From Nissolia schottii (Eukaryota > Streptophyta > Magnoliopsida > Fabales > Fabaceae), in NCBI GenBank assembly GCA_003254905.1, contig QANU01073741.1, forward strand, positions 537,340 through 601,339: a stretch of DNA of 64,000 nt, read 5' to 3'. Each line of letters begins with the position of its first letter. Positions within the stretch are counted from its first letter, which is position 1. The notes beneath the pieces are model-generated. The model worked only from the letters and a program-made list of their open reading frames with translations, had not been told where the DNA came from and made no database searches. Position numbers and translations under genes: made by a program. This document shows, one piece after another, positions 12,558-25,190 of the stretch.

Positions 12558-15500
12558 TTATCCAAAATTAAAACCACCTGGGGGGAGGTTGGGGTTGTTA
12601 GCCCCGAAAGTAAAACCTTGCTGACTACCATCCCCACCATTCTGAAAATTCTGATCTTCTTCCAATTCATCCTCAGCCCAATATCTCTCCAAAATCTTCA
12701 CAGCCTTTTCATAAATCTCATTGTTGTCATGGGACTGCAAACTTTCAATCTTATCCAGTCCTTCACATTCATCAACCATTTGAGCGAAAATGTTGACCCC
12801 ATCATGTAGTCCCATTTCCTTGTCAGCTTCTCCGACCTTTAAAATGTTATCCAGTCCCTCAAGACAAACTGTCACAATCCTTGGGTCTGGACACGTCAAG
12901 AGATCACACAGTGGCTTAATGCAACCTTGACTTGCCAGGAACCTACAGCAATGTTCATCACAACATACAGCAACAAAAGTAAGCATTATAAGCACAAGTT
13001 TATCAATACACCACAAATCCCCTATAATGCAGAAGTAGCAAAATATTTCCCTAGACAGACAAGCTGTAGACCCAATACATGCATTCTTCGTTTTTTAGAT
13101 AATAAGTCCACCCCCAAACCCTTAAATGCATTCTCTTTTCTAGATAACATTCCAAGACGTTTATGTTGCACTCTCTTGATTTTTTTTCACTAGATAGACA
13201 TCCATGAATTTACATTTAGAAGTATCCAGACGGGTAAAAGTAAAAACTATGATCGAGGAAATTCAAATGCAAGAGTAAAAGTAAACCGTACTGAATCTGT
13301 TCATGAGATCCTCCAGAAGTTGCATTGGAGATGGCCCATGCAGCCTCCTTCTTGATGTCAAATTCTGCATGCTGAAGAAGATGGACGAGAGGAAGAATAA
13401 TATCGGCCTCAATGACAGCCTGTAACATTAGTCATAACGGTAACAGCTGTGATAAGTTACTCCAAACAATACTTCAAAAGGTTTAATTAGTTTTATGCAA
13501 GTAAATTTCCAGAAACTGCTATGACCATGATATATTATCACATAAAATGCACTTCAAAACGAAAAGCCTCAGTATCCGTCCACCTCTCAAGTATGCAACT
13601 CAAAATTAATTGTCTTTCATTTAATTGTCTGTCATAAACTCAAAGGAGAAAGAAGCACATAAGATTCTTCACTCTTCAATCATATATTTCATCCCCATTG
13701 ATCTAAAATGGAGTTTAGAGAGAGAGAAAAATCAACAAACTGCAACGGCTCAGAAGCAAATCATTGCAAAATAAAAGGTTCCCCTTCTACGTTTATAGAG
13801 ATGAAAACAGAACCTCAAATAGTCAAGGAGTAAACACGTGTTGAAACAATCAGAAATTGATCACTTTTATGGCAGTAACTAGCCAACTTCACTGTTAACA
13901 ATTTCATAGCAAATGCAGTTATTAACCAGTAACTTAAACAGCCAAACAAACCATACTCAGGCACCCAAGCCATGCAGAAAAGAATAAATTAGTCAATACC
14001 ATTGCCATATTTCAACAAATGTGACCTTAATCAATCAAGTCAATGACAACTGACCAATCATGCAACCCAAATAAAGAATGGGAAAAGAGAGTAGAAATTT
14101 TAGGACTCCACTAATATATGAAAGAGTTCAAAATCTTTTTACTTTTTTTTCTTTTACCGCCGTCACCCATGGTTAAACTCCTGACTTACCACTCTTAAAG
14201 CAAGGTAGATTAAGAGATCAATTCTCCTTTGTTACCTGTATTTGAGCTCTATTTCCAGCTGTGATATTTGAAAGTGTCCAACAAGCTTCTTTCTTGATAT
14301 TCTTTCTGTTATTTTGTGTAAGAAGTTGATGAAGACAGGGGAGCACTTTGTTGTCGATTACAAACTGAAATACATGACTTCTTTAGTTGCAATGAATTTA
14401 AGGCGATGCATTAAAATAAATAAATCTTATTTAGGATGAAAAACAAGAAAAGACAAAAGAGAGAGAGAGTTTTAGTATCAAATATCAATAGTAAACATGT
14501 CTCCCTTTAATACCAGCATGTTCTACAACCTTCATAGTGATCCACACAATAAAACATAAACTAGGCCTAGATACACAACAATACCTAGCCCACATAATAT
14601 AAAAGATGATATGGCAAAAGCACTTTCATAAGAATTGCAAGATAAAAATTGTTCTTTATATACCTGAGTCTGACTATCATCACCAGTGACAATATTTCCG
14701 ACAGTTCGAAGAGCTGGTATGAGAACTGTAGGTGATGGATGCCTGCCAAAATAAATTTTAGTCAGTTCAAATAGTACAACAGTAGAAAATGAAAAATTGA
14801 GCACAGAAACACAGACGAAGTCACCCGTGAGATTTCTAGAAGAAATAATAACATACAAAAAGGTATGATAGCATAAAATAAAAGCAATCAGAGGAGTGTA
14901 AGCTACAAAGAGCAGAGTAGCTTACATCAGAAGCTCCACAAGTCGTTGGCAGACTCCTACTTCAATTACAGCTTGAATTTTCTCATTTGGGCCGTCTGAA
15001 AGGTAAGACAGAGCCCAGCAAGCGTCTGTTAGAACTTCTTCATCATTCAAGTAAATGAGCTCCCGAAGAACAGGTAATGCGGGCTTTACCTGCCAGAGAC
15101 AAACCCAGTCCTCACTAACACAATAGTACAGAAGACTAAATAATAGCAGGAGAGGATGTGGAAGAAAGGATAACACTAGCATGCAAATTAATCATATTTA
15201 GTTATTTATATATACAGGATCTTGCAAACTTGCCCAACCTGTCCAAAAGGTGTTGGAGGCTTTCCACGGCAGAAATTAGATAAAGTCCATGTAGCATTCC
15301 TCAGCATGGATAATTTTGCATGTTGATTCAACTGGGACAATAATGGCACGAGCGCCCCATGATTTAGAACAAGATCCCTACAGTTTGGGGAGTCACCAGC
15401 AACATTGCCTAAAGCCCATACTGCCTGTTCAGGACATGAAAAACTAAAGTTGTAAGAAAAGAACAAAGGCAATTTTTCTTTTGGGGAGGGTGGGTGGAAG

Positions 15501-17356
15501 CTAGAGATTCTTGAGTAGAAACAATTAAGAAAAAGCAGATAACATTAAGAAGGAAAAAATTACATATGTCAGCAGAAAAGATAACAAAGAAATCATTACA
15601 AAAAAAGGTACAAGGTTACTGATAACTGATATTCAATCAGTCATAAAAACAAAATATTCAACACTTTTAAAGTTCCAATATACAATTTGGCCGGGAGTCT
15701 GAGGAAAACTCAACCTGTTCTCTAACATCATCGCTGCCGGAGCTGAGAAGCTGCACAAACAGAGGAATAGCACCATGTTCAATGACAACCTTTGTATGCT
15801 CGGACGTTCCAGATGCAACATTGGTCAGAGCCCATGCAGCCTCAAACTGCATAAGGAACAATAGTCTCAGTCAGGAACAAAGCATGAAAAGAGCGTGACT
15901 GAAAGGGGAAAAAGTATCCATACCTGCAATTGGGGCACATCATGCCTTCCCAAAAACTCCACAAACCTAGGTACAACACCTGCCTTGATGACCTCATCAA
16001 TTGGAGGGCTACGCTCTGAACGGACAAGCCAAAGAAAGTTGAAACTCGAATAAGAAATGTAATATAATTTAGACATAGATAATCACATCCTATAATTTAG
16101 GCATAGGGGAACAATGTTACACCACAAAATAAATATGAGAACTGCATCCATACCAATCGATAATAGCTTTCTAAACTGAGTAGTTGCTTCCAATTGTGCA
16201 GCAGGGTCGTCAGACCATACTCGTTGTACCATCACAGGAATACCTTCCAACTGTAACAGCAAAAAAAAAAAAAGAGTTTAAACACACCTTAGTTATCATT
16301 CTGAAACTTAAAGGTCCAAGTATCGCTACAGAAAGAGTTGTCTCATATACAATGGTCCATATAAAATATCAATATTATTGCTATGCTGCACTTCAACCTC
16401 CAATATATGTGTTATGCGAGGCTCTAGCTCTGAAATGGCTGCATTTTTGGACAGCGCCACCCTAAATCCATTTTCATTTAAAGTAGGTCATTCAGTGTCT
16501 ATGTTGAACAGGGAACCCTGGGCATCCTCTAAAGTTAGAGCAGCTGAATTGAGTATTGAGTAGCTTCAGATTGCAGCAGTTTTGGGTTAAACAAAGGAGG
16601 AAGCGGCTTTGACATAGTGCCCTATACATGCCTCTACCCTGTGTGGCTTGAAGCCCTAACATATTGTTGGCATCTTTCTTTAAATTTTATGAGTTACGTT
16701 TACGTGCCTTGCTTAGGAGAATATTTCTTTCGCCATTAACCTTGTTACTTCTCTTTACAAAAATAAAATACATAAATATATAAACAGACCATCACAACGT
16801 TTGTATCTGTAAGGTAACCCACAGAATCCTGATTCAGTTTGTGTCCTACGTCAACAGGACCCTACTTACTACTCACTTCTAACAAAGATCTACTACAATT
16901 CGATTCGAAAAACTATTCCGCGATAAGTTCTAAGATCTGCAACGCTTTTTGTTTTTCAGTAGGTCAGCGAACAGAATCGGAGAAAATCAAGAGCCAAATT
17001 ATTACGATCTACAGCGCTCCCCCCATCTCAAACACAAGATTGAAATTGCAAAGTTCATGAATCGGAAAAGGAGATCAACAGAAATTGTTGATAGTAGTAG
17101 TGGGAATGAATATGCATACCCTGGTGGCGAGGATTGAAGGGGAAGGGGAAGAAGGGGCATTGCCGTTGTTGAGCAATTGAGGATGGAGAAGAACGCCGTC
17201 CCTTCGCTTCTTGAGGAGGCTGTCCTCGCGCTTGTTCTTCCTGATCTCGACGAGGTTGTCCTCCCTCCGCCGCCGTGCCTCGTCGGCGTCAACCCCTGTC
17301 TTGTACGACTTCTTCCTCGTCTCCGAGCGAGAGGTAGAGCTCGGTCGCAGAGACAT
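12558..17356 (-). CDS. Importin alpha (nuclear import adaptor), 10 coding exons
   Basis: Exons in coding order: 17356-17120, 16250-16154, 16015-15924, 15846-15715, 15424-15239, 15089-14926, 14742-14664, 14364-14236, 13419-13292 and 12942-12558. All junctions are GT..AG and the phases fit. The product is 542 aa. Residues 1-60 form the importin-beta-binding domain with basic clusters RRRR (28-31) and KKRR (49-52). Ten armadillo repeats follow, with the conserved pattern seen in [73 protein letters not shown] and [18 protein letters not shown]. These carry the Trp/Asn ladder that holds nuclear localisation signals. The C-terminus is acidic (DELEED) then Gly/Asn-rich, ending GGFNFG. The protein carries cargo through the nuclear pore with importin beta and is recycled by CAS/RanGTP. 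Length and motifs are normal for plant IMPA proteins. I cannot say which paralogue it is. Confidence 0.96.
16251..17119 (-). other. Intron 1 of importin alpha
   Basis: An 869-bp first intron with donor GTATGC and acceptor TTACAG on the minus strand. It lies directly after the importin-beta-binding exon. The short ORFs inside it have no recognisable similarity. The other introns are much shorter, apart from one of about 0.8 kb at 13420-14235. Confidence 0.7.
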
Positions 17357-18637
17357 TGTTTCGGTGATACGATGATGTTATTTCTCCCTCTCTTGCTCCT
17401 GGTTTCTGTGCTCACCAACTGTTTGAAGAAACGACGAAGAGTGAGAGTGAAGGAGAGAGGGTTTGTTTAACTAACAGGCCCACTGCGTGCGTGAGTGTTT
17501 CTTTCTTGCTCCCCCCTCTCGCACGCAGCCGATGCTTCCCCTCCCTTTCTTCAAATTGCAAGCCAATTTTCACTCCTTTAGATTTTTGGGTTAGCTGAAT
17601 TTTGTAAATATTACGCTTATTAATTTAAATAGTCTTTAAATATTTGTAATATTATTTTAAGTAATTTATGAATAATTTAACTATTTTTCTTTAAGATATG
17701 GGTAGAGATTAATGAATCTAATATTTGTATAATTTAAGAATTAACATATAACTTTTTAAATTAAGAGAATAACTAAGACACATGTATAAAGTTCATAGAT
17801 CAAATAAGATATTAAGATTAATTATTTTAAATGACATTGTTAGTATGTTAGATGCAATCTTTCATTGGTAATTAAAGAAGTAAAATCAGTATATAAGTGT
17901 TAAAGAAATTAAAAATCATACATGACACTACTATCACATAAGAATTTAAATTGAGATCATCTATTTTTAATTATAACCAACTAAAAAAAAGTAAAGTTTA
18001 GTCTAGCGAATAAATTATATAAATTATTGGTCAACTCTTACATTTTTACAAATTTATAATTCTATTATATAAAAAACAAGTTAGTAACTTACGTGAAAAC
18101 TCTATTTTTGAAGTTTAAACAAATTATGACAAAATCACTAAACTATCAATTTACAAATAAATTTTATAATTTATAGCTTACACTTCATTTTTTTTCTTAT
18201 AATGTACGGATATAGGAATTGTTAATCTCAACAATGTAAAGATAACTTTATGAGATGGATAATTTAACAATTTTATTTAATCTTAATTCATTTTTAAAAT
18301 TAAACGGACACATTCTCTCTATTAAAATGTTAAAATATAATTTATATATATATATATGTATATATATTATATTTAATTATTTTTTAAATGATAAAATTAT
18401 AATTATAATAATACATTGTAAACCTTTGATTTTATTTTATTCATCTACTTGATATACACAAATAAGGATGACAGAAATCCTCTAAATCTTTTCATTTTCT
18501 TCTCATCTCTTCTACTTTGATGATTTTTCATTTTTTTCCTCGTAATTCATATATATGTAATGTAATTCACGTTTATTTATCAATCTTAAATTCATGATCT
18601 CAACATTTTTTTTTGTTATAATCATTTTAGTGTATAG
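17357..18637. other. Importin alpha upstream region and AT-rich spacer
   Basis: The first 200 bp (17357-17560) are rich in CT/GA runs and probably hold the leader and core promoter of importin alpha. From about 17600 the sequence is very AT-rich, with a TATATA run near 18340-18369. No gene was seen. Confidence 0.45.
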
Positions 18638-18639
18638 CT

Positions 18640-19379
18640 AATCATTTTTAGCTAAAGCCTCTGTGATGGCATGTAGCTCTGTGACATATGTAGATTTCCT
18701 TTGCATGGTTGGACACAATTTCTTTGAGAAATAGGCTATAGGCTGATTTCCTTGGCTTAGGACAGCTCCAATGCCATTGCCCAAAGCGTCAGTTTCTAAG
18801 GTAAATTGCTTGCTGAAATCTCGCAGGGCCAGCAATGGTGCGGTGGTGAGGGCCCTTTTTAGTTGGCTGAATGCTGTTTGTGCTTTCTCTCCCCAGCTGA
18901 AGGCATCCTTTTTGAGCAAGTCTATCAGTGGTGCTGCTATAGCTGCATAACCCTTAACAAATCATCTATAATACCCTGACAAGCCAAGAAACCCCCTTAG
19001 TTGTTTCAAATTCTTCGGCTGAGGCCATTGCATGACCGCCTCTATTTTAGCCTTGTCCATTGCCACTCCTTCTTTGGATATCACATGTCCCAGGTATTCA
19101 ATTTCTTGTTTGCCTAATTCGCACTTGGATGACTTGGCAAATAATTTCTCCTTGAGTAACAGCTGTAAAACTGCTTGCACATGAATCAGGTGTTGTTGCC
19201 ATGTTGGACTGTATATTAAAATATCATCAAAAAATACCAAGACAAATTTCCTGAGTAGCTTATGGAATATCTCATTCATTAGTCCTTAGAATGTTGCTGG
19301 GGCATTGGATAACCCAAATGGCATGACCAACCATTCATAATGGCCATGATGTGTGCGAAAGGCTATCTTATGTGTGTCT
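18640..19379 (-). pseudogene. gag-pol remnant: reverse transcriptase C-terminal part and partial RNase H
   Basis: Reading right to left, the RT block contains the conserved VMPFGL stretch, the catalytic-type FFDDILIYS motif and the FLGLSGYYR end. It passes into RNase H with FSWGEKAQTAF, then FTLETDALGNGIGAVLSQG, then IAYFSKKL. The frame is broken by stops near 19287 and 18962. It ends abruptly after the HAITEA block, where a functional element would continue through the rest of RNase H to integrase. This half is separated from the N-terminal RT half (22182-22443) by the inserted solo LTR. Confidence 0.85.
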
Positions 19380-20212
19380 TGTAACACCCTAGCTAGCTGC
19401 TTACGTGTACATCGCAAACAATGCTTACTAGGTTGTTATTTGCTTTGGTTGGGGTTACTCTTAGCCCCTAGTTTTACATTGAAAAATATGGACCGTTTTG
19501 AAACTTTTTCGTTCGATACATGTGTTATAAAATATGAGCATTGCGTCAGATAGAATTTATAATGCAAGCGTTAAAATTTTATACTACACGAATAATTGCT
19601 CCAATATAACAACATCAAACAATAAGCAAACAAGTGGTCCATAACATATCATCACCAACATTTACATAGATATTATCTTAAATAATACATACGCATAAGT
19701 TCTCATAAAAGTACACTACATGGATTGTAACATCCTTAGCCTAGTTCTTGTTATTCTATTCCTTGATACATCGTCTTCAAGGCCGCCGTTGCGTACATCA
19801 AGCTGAAGTCCTGCCTTGCTCACCTAGAACCATAAAGGAGCGGGTATGAGAACTTTATGTTCTCAGTCGGAAACCTTGGTTGTCGTAACTCATTTTTAAT
19901 CTCATTTATGATTCCGCCGCTCAGGGATCTCTATATGCCACAGTTATACTACATCCCTACCAATTATTAATGTTCAACCTGGTCCTGAGCAGCTACCTAC
20001 CTTACTAGGTGACTGAGGGAATCTCTCATTTCTTATCTAGGTCATCTGTTCTCTATTCTAATTCCTGAATCATCTATGCAGCTAAAGCACATATCATCAT
20101 ATTCATATAACATATACAGTTAAATCACATATCATCATCTTCATGTATTACCTATCATCATATATGTGTATCATATAGACATATCATATTCACATCGAAC
20201 ATGTAGAAGGCT

Positions 20213-20502
20213 TGAGGAAATCCACTTGTCATAGGGCAGCGTCCTCCATATCATATTAAGTGCAATGAGGAAATCCACTTGCCATATGACAGCGTCCTCC
20301 ATGTCATATTGTGGGTTGAGGAAATCCACTTGTCATAGGGCAGCGTCCTCCATATCATATTAAGTGCAATGAGGAAATCCACTTGCCGTATGACAGCGTC
20401 CTCCATGTCATTGAGGAAATCCACTCGCCCGAGGGCGGCGTCCTCCGTATCATATTCTGAGGAAATCCACTCGCCCTATGGCGGCGTCCTCCGTGTCATG
20501 TT
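20213..20502 (+). repeat. Tandem array in solo LTR copy 1
   Basis: There are six units beginning TGAGGAAATCCACT and ending GCGTCCTCC, at periods of about 42-52 bp. Units 1-2 are duplicated as units 3-4. Each unit is bounded by GAGGA and TCCTC, which are complementary. An inner pair varies between units, for example TGTC with GGCA, and CGCC with GGCG. The array falls about 830-1120 bp into the LTR. Confidence 0.8.
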
Positions 20503-21500
20503 CATGTCATATCATATCATGTTGTCATGTACATCAAGCATGTCATAGTGTCATATACAGGTCATATACATAGCAATTGTACTCAATATTTCATGTCGTC
20601 ATCTTCATCATATTCATTGCAAGATCATCATCATATACTCTAACATATAGCATCTCATTATCATAAGCATCTAACATACTTCGTATCCCACAATCATCAT
20701 CATATAGCATTAGTATATAATTCCCTATCATCATAAACATTTAACACGTTATACCATATAACTCATAACATCGTTCATATAATATCACTAACTTCACATA
20801 ACTCATGGATACCAATCATGCACTGTCACTAACTTTACCAATCTCATAACATCAAATCCATCATATATAAGAAACATAATCTCATACTAAACATTTCTTG
20901 AACATAATAAACATAAATCTAGCAACTAGCAAAACAGACGTCTGGTTTCTGTCAGAAAATAGCAATCATAAACCGGAGAGGTCCAAGACCTTACCCCAAG
21001 GTTCTTGATAGTCCTAAGATCATTTTTCATACTTAAAAATTCAGATTTCAATCCTAACTTCACGAAATTGCTATTTTGCCCTTTTTCCAAAACTGCTGTT
21101 TTGCCCCCGTAAACGCCCTGTTTTCTTTGGAATTTTAGTTCTCAAAAACCCAATGGACTCAAGACTTGCCCTTAAGGTTTTTGATAGTTCTAAACCCATA
21201 TTTTCTGAAAACAAACCCAGTTTTTCAGTCCCAAGATGTGAAATTCCCGTTTTGCCCTTTTTCATAAAAATCCCGTTTTCTGCCTGTTTGCTGAGAAATT
21301 CATCGGGGACTCCAAAAATTATAAAACTTGACATCCCCACTCAAAATTTCGTGTAGAACTCAAAAATCACCTTAGTTTTTCATGATAAAAATCCCAGCAT
21401 ACAGTTCCTCTCAAAACGTGCCATATGCCTATTTCAGTTTTAAGCTTTCCTAAATTCTGACAGAATCACAGACAGCCCAACAGATCCAGACAATCATCAA

Positions 21501-21502
<2 letters not shown>

Positions 21503-21538
<36 letters not shown>
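21503..21538. repeat. (AT)n microsatellite
   Basis: About 17 uninterrupted AT repeats inside solo LTR copy 1. It is likely to be length-variable. Confidence 0.85.
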
Positions 21539-21539
<1 letters not shown>

Positions 21540-22181
21540 AAGTTCTATAAACATCATCCTAACCACATGTATTTCTAACACAAAACATAGCTCAACACAT
21601 CCTAAATCACATAGACAGTGATTATGTCGGTTTACCCACGTTTATGCACTTGCTGCAGCCAGTTTGTGCAGAATCCCACCTTGCTTGATTATACCCAAGA
21701 TCTTAACCTTAGAATAGATGTATAAGAGAGTCCTTCAAGATGCTAGAAGAATTTGTGAGGTTAGGGTTTAGGAGGCTTAAGTTAGGTCTTGTGAGGAAAA
21801 GTCTCCGGGTTAAGGTTTTTGGACAGTAAAACGACTGAATGTGAAATTGGACAGAGTTTGGCCAAGGTTTCCAATTTTTATCCCCAAAATTCTGATCTTG
21901 GGAGGTATTTATAGGCCTTGGGCCGAATTTTGTCTTCCCAAAATGCCCTTGGGCGTAATTTACCAAAATACCCTTGCTTATGTCATGCATGACCTAAGCA
22001 CCACCATGAGTCATCTTTGACTCTTTGACTAGGCCATTTGGCCCTCCCCCTAAGAGTTTATGATTCTAACGGCTCAACTGAAATTAGAAATATTTTGGAC
22101 AATTATCTAGCGAAATTCTACTAAGGAGAAAGCGGGATGTTACATGTCTTGCGGTTGAATTCTGATTTGATGGTAGTCTGC

Positions 22182-22443
22182 TCAAAGATCCAACTTAGAA
22201 AAAAATGTTGCACCATGTAGCTCATCAATTAGCTCATCCACCGTTGGTATAGGAAAACTGTCTTTGACCGTTATGGCATCAAGGGCTCTATAGTCCGTGC
22301 AGAATCTCCATGTCCCATCCTTTTTTCTTACTAATAACACCGGAGATGAAAACATGCTCTTACTCGACCTGATGATTCCCTCTTGCAACATATCTTGAAC
22401 CATTCGTTTGATTTTTTCTTTTTGACTATGAGGGTACCGGTAG
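22182..22443 (-). pseudogene. gag-pol remnant: N-terminal reverse transcriptase block
   Basis: The reading frame shows [12 protein letters not shown], then [31 protein letters not shown] and FFSKLDL, the classic first RT motifs of plant Ty3/gypsy elements. A stop follows FSKLDL at a codon that in relatives encodes Arg, consistent with CGA to TGA decay. The rest of RT resumes on the other side of the solo LTR. Confidence 0.85.
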
Positions 22444-22628
22444 GGTTTGACTTAGACAGGGTTAGCCCCTTCTTGTAATATGATACTGTGATCATGGTTT
22501 CTCAGGGGTGGCAGCCCTTGTGGGATGCTAAAAACCTGCTTGTGGTCTTGGAGAAGGAGTGTCATTCCAGGTTGTAGGCTGGTTGGGAGCTCCAGACAGT
22601 TAGCAGTCACTGCCTTTGGTTCTTGGGC

Positions 22629-23201
22629 CTAAATGGTGTATATTTCGGCTATGGCATCTACCTTATAAAGTCTTCTAATCTGTTGTAGTTGTGCTGGTTG
22701 GGGTTGAATACCTCTTTCACCCTTAATCTCCAATTTTTTGCCATGTAAGACAAATTGTAGCCGAGGTATATCATAGTTGACTACATGGTCGCCTAATTTT
22801 TCCAACCAAGAGGTGCCAATTACTAATTCAGCACCGGCCACATCCAGCAAATAAACGGGCAAATGCAAAGTTTGTCCTTGGACTTGCAGTTCCAAGTCTT
22901 GGATAAAACCTTCCTATTCCAGAGTTTGGCCATTGCCTACCATGACCCTGCATCTTGGTTTAGTCATCACTTGAGCCTTGAAGAACTTAGCCAATCTTGG
23001 CTGCAAAAAGTTATCTGAACTACCCCTGTCAATAAAGACTTGGATTGGTGTGCCACAGATACTGTCGGTGAAACGGATATCTTTGATGCCCTTGTCACCA
23101 TTTAATGCACTGTCTTCAGCAATGGTTTCTTCGGTCTCCTGCACTGGCTGTAATTCTAGTATGTCCCTGTCCTCATTTTCTTCAATTTGCAATATCATCA
23201 A
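22629..23201 (-). pseudogene. gag-pol remnant: retroviral-type aspartic protease region
   Basis: The block contains QVFIDRGSSDNFL, where active family members usually have Asp-Ser/Thr-Gly at the catalytic triad. Here Arg replaces the middle residue, so the protease would be inactive. The downstream frame holds VYLLDVAGAELVIGTSWLE, typical of the protease C-terminal half. The two parts are separated by a stop near 22911. Confidence 0.75.
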
Positions 23202-23431
23202 GTGTCTATTAGGGCATTTGTGGTTGAAGCTATACTTGTCATCGCATGTAAAACAGGGGCCCTTTTCTGCCGAAACTGGATCTCTGCGGGTCCTAATTTT
23301 TTAATGGTTGGTGCCAATAAGTTGTTTCTGTCTTGACTAGTGTTAGGTAGGGGCAAGAGTGGCGGCAGATTTCCCTTTGGGATATTTCAGTGTTGCGGGT
23401 TGAATTGGGGTTGCCAAGCATGTATTCTATG

Positions 23432-24134
23432 CTAAGGTTGCTGGTTTCGAGCCCGTGGAGAATATTTTTCTTCGTACAATCGAGCCAGTGACACGGCTCG
23501 AAGGAGACTATCTGGGCACTGTGCAATCACGTCCCGCTTAATGTCCTCTCGCAACCCACTTATAAAACAGTCTAGCATCGCATCCGGGCTGATGCCGAAC
23601 ACTCTATTAGCTAGGGCCGTAAATGTCGTGTAATAGGCATTCACAGAGGTAGTTTAAGCCAGCTTAAAAAGGTTACCTCGCGTGGCTTCATAGGGTGAAG
23701 GACCAAACTCAATTTCCAAAGCCCGCGTTAGTTCTGCCACGAGTGGAAGGGGTAGGACCTCTGCATCATCTGAAACCATGGCAGAGCATCCTTCTCCATG
23801 TGCACATCTACTATTGTCGCCCTATCGTCATCCTCGGTCCGATAGTAGTCAAAAAATTGATTAGCCTTAAAGATCCAATTTAGCACTCCGGATCCATCGA
23901 ATCGGGGAAATTCGAGCTTGATGTTGCGAATTGAGAAGGGCTGTCGCTGGTGGTGTGAGTTACCAAAATGGTTTGAGTTCTGACCACCGTGGGAGTCGGT
24001 GCTAGCGGATTGCTGGAGGTACGTTTGAAGAGTTGTTTTGATCATCATAATGCGATCGTCTTGCTATTCGTGTGCTCGCGCGGCCTCTTCTAACAGCTCC
24101 ATGATTTTCTTCGTATCAGCCTTGTCGAGAGCCA
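23432..24134 (-). pseudogene. gag remnant
   Basis: A gag start is visible at 24134 (MALDKADTKK). An in-frame TAG follows after about 23 codons, then FPRFDGSGVLNWIFKANQFF, the plant gag core. Downstream is ANRVFGISPDAMLDCFISGL and LARLYEEKYSPRA. The frame is broken near 23640-23730. A CCHC knuckle was not clearly seen. Confidence 0.78.
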
Positions 24135-24156
24135 TGGCGTGATGAAAGCACCAGTT

Positions 24157-24775
24157 TGTGACAAAGTAGCCCAATAACACGAGAAACAAACTATGAACAG
24201 TGCTTTGGCCCAAGTTCGGGTCCAAACCAAGCCAATTAAAAAGAAAGGACAGAGTTTAAAAACAAGGATAGAAGCCTTCAACGGTCACAAGCTCGTTTCC
24301 TCCACAACTCGAAGAAACAGATCAAGTCAGAAATAGCACAGAGTCGTCCCTCGATCACCACAATGAATCGGCCTCCTCAACGAGCTCACCCGTTGAGGAT
24401 AAAGGACCGTTCACTTGATCGCGCTGCCGCGGAGGTCACGGACGGGTTGGCTCACCTGAAGCAAGAGAGCTCGGTCACGGAACAGAATAAGAACAGAGAT
24501 GAGTAAGGTCACAACAGAGGAGAAGAAATGCTTACATTACTCATGCCTTTCCCAGTAACGAACCCTTGCAGTTTTGTGCTCGGTTGCCTCGCACGCACAC
24601 TCCTGCCCCTCTCTCCTGGTTGCTGATTTGTTGCCGTGTGACAATCTTCCCCAACGGTTTCCCCTTGCTGAGCTGTTATTTGTTGCGATTTGGTAATGCT
24701 ATCTCTTTCTTTGCCCTTTCTATCCTTGGTTTCTGGTTGAATTCCCATCTTGCCCTTCAGGGTCGTTGCATGACA
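24157..24775 (-). mobile_element. Probable 5' LTR of the Ty3/gypsy element
   Basis: Directly upstream of gag, the minus strand carries a stretch that begins TGTCATGCAACGACC near 24775 and ends ...TTTGTCACA near 24157. It is followed by AACTGGTGCTTTCATC, where a primer-binding site is expected. No second LTR exists in the window for comparison, so the boundaries are estimates. Confidence 0.5.
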
Positions 24776-25190
24776 CTTATTAGATTTTAGATTAGAGTTT
24801 ACGTCGTTGAGGCCTAAGGGTTTGTGTGTGAATTAGGTTTTATATTTTTTTTAGAATGGAACATTTAACTGGTTAAAGTAATAAAATGTGCACTTACACA
24901 TAAAAGTAATGTGGTAGCTTGGTGGTGTCTGGTGGCCTATATGTGGAGGTGGCGTGGGTTTGAATACTAGAATGGTCATTTTGTAATAATTTATAATGAA
25001 AGTAGACACTTAATAGGTCAACTCAATAGGTTTCACATGCCTTGTAGTCAGGGTTAGGCCTATTAAGACAAACAGACCATTAAATATGCATGAGCCTACT
25101 ATATTTTTTTAATAGGTCCCTGGCCATCGGATCTATTCTCATCTTTAGTTTTAACCAAAATACTTCCAACCTTACCAACACAAATTCTCC
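24776..25190. other. Spacer with possible transposon scraps
   Basis: No gene was seen. The block at 25015-25130 has AATAGGT/ACCTATT-like motifs that may be part of an old repeat, but no paired ends could be matched. Confidence 0.3.

Larger units (their letters stand above)
19380..22144 (+). mobile_element. Solo LTR, copy 1 (2,765 bp), inserted in Ty3/gypsy RT
   Basis: The element starts TGTAACACCC and ends GGGATGTTACA, a TG..CA LTR with short inverted ends. It is flanked by a perfect 5-bp duplication, tgtct, at 19375-19379 and 22145-22149. It has no gag-pol and no second LTR, so it is best read as a solo LTR left by recombination. It lies in the retroelement's RT gene and is therefore younger than that element. 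Long blocks match copy 2 at 49226-51760: GCCGCTCAGGG at 19916 onward, and GAGAGGTCCAAGACCTTACC near 20976. It contains a tandem array (20213-20502) and an (AT)n run (21503-21538). Confidence 0.82.
18640..24775 (-). mobile_element. Decayed Ty3/gypsy retrotransposon, truncated in RNase H and split by a solo LTR
   Basis: The element runs right to left. A probable 5' LTR (about 24157-24775) is followed by gag, protease, reverse transcriptase and part of RNase H. The sequence breaks off at about 18640, so the rest of RNase H, integrase and the 3' LTR are absent. The solo LTR at 19380-22144 sits inside the reverse transcriptase. The domain order and the RT motif FFDDILIYS mark Ty3/gypsy. Several stops are consistent with C-to-T decay, as expected of an old methylated copy. 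The lineage was not determined because the integrase is missing. Confidence 0.85.

Noticed and set aside
20213..20502. CRISPR-like array
   Set aside because: The regular repeats lie in a plant LTR. Spacers are not unique sequences, units 1-2 are duplicated as 3-4, and there are no cas genes.
19380..22144. Intron or complete retrotransposon within the gypsy RT
   Set aside because: TG..CA ends and a perfect 5-bp duplication with no coding domains and no second LTR fit a solo LTR better.
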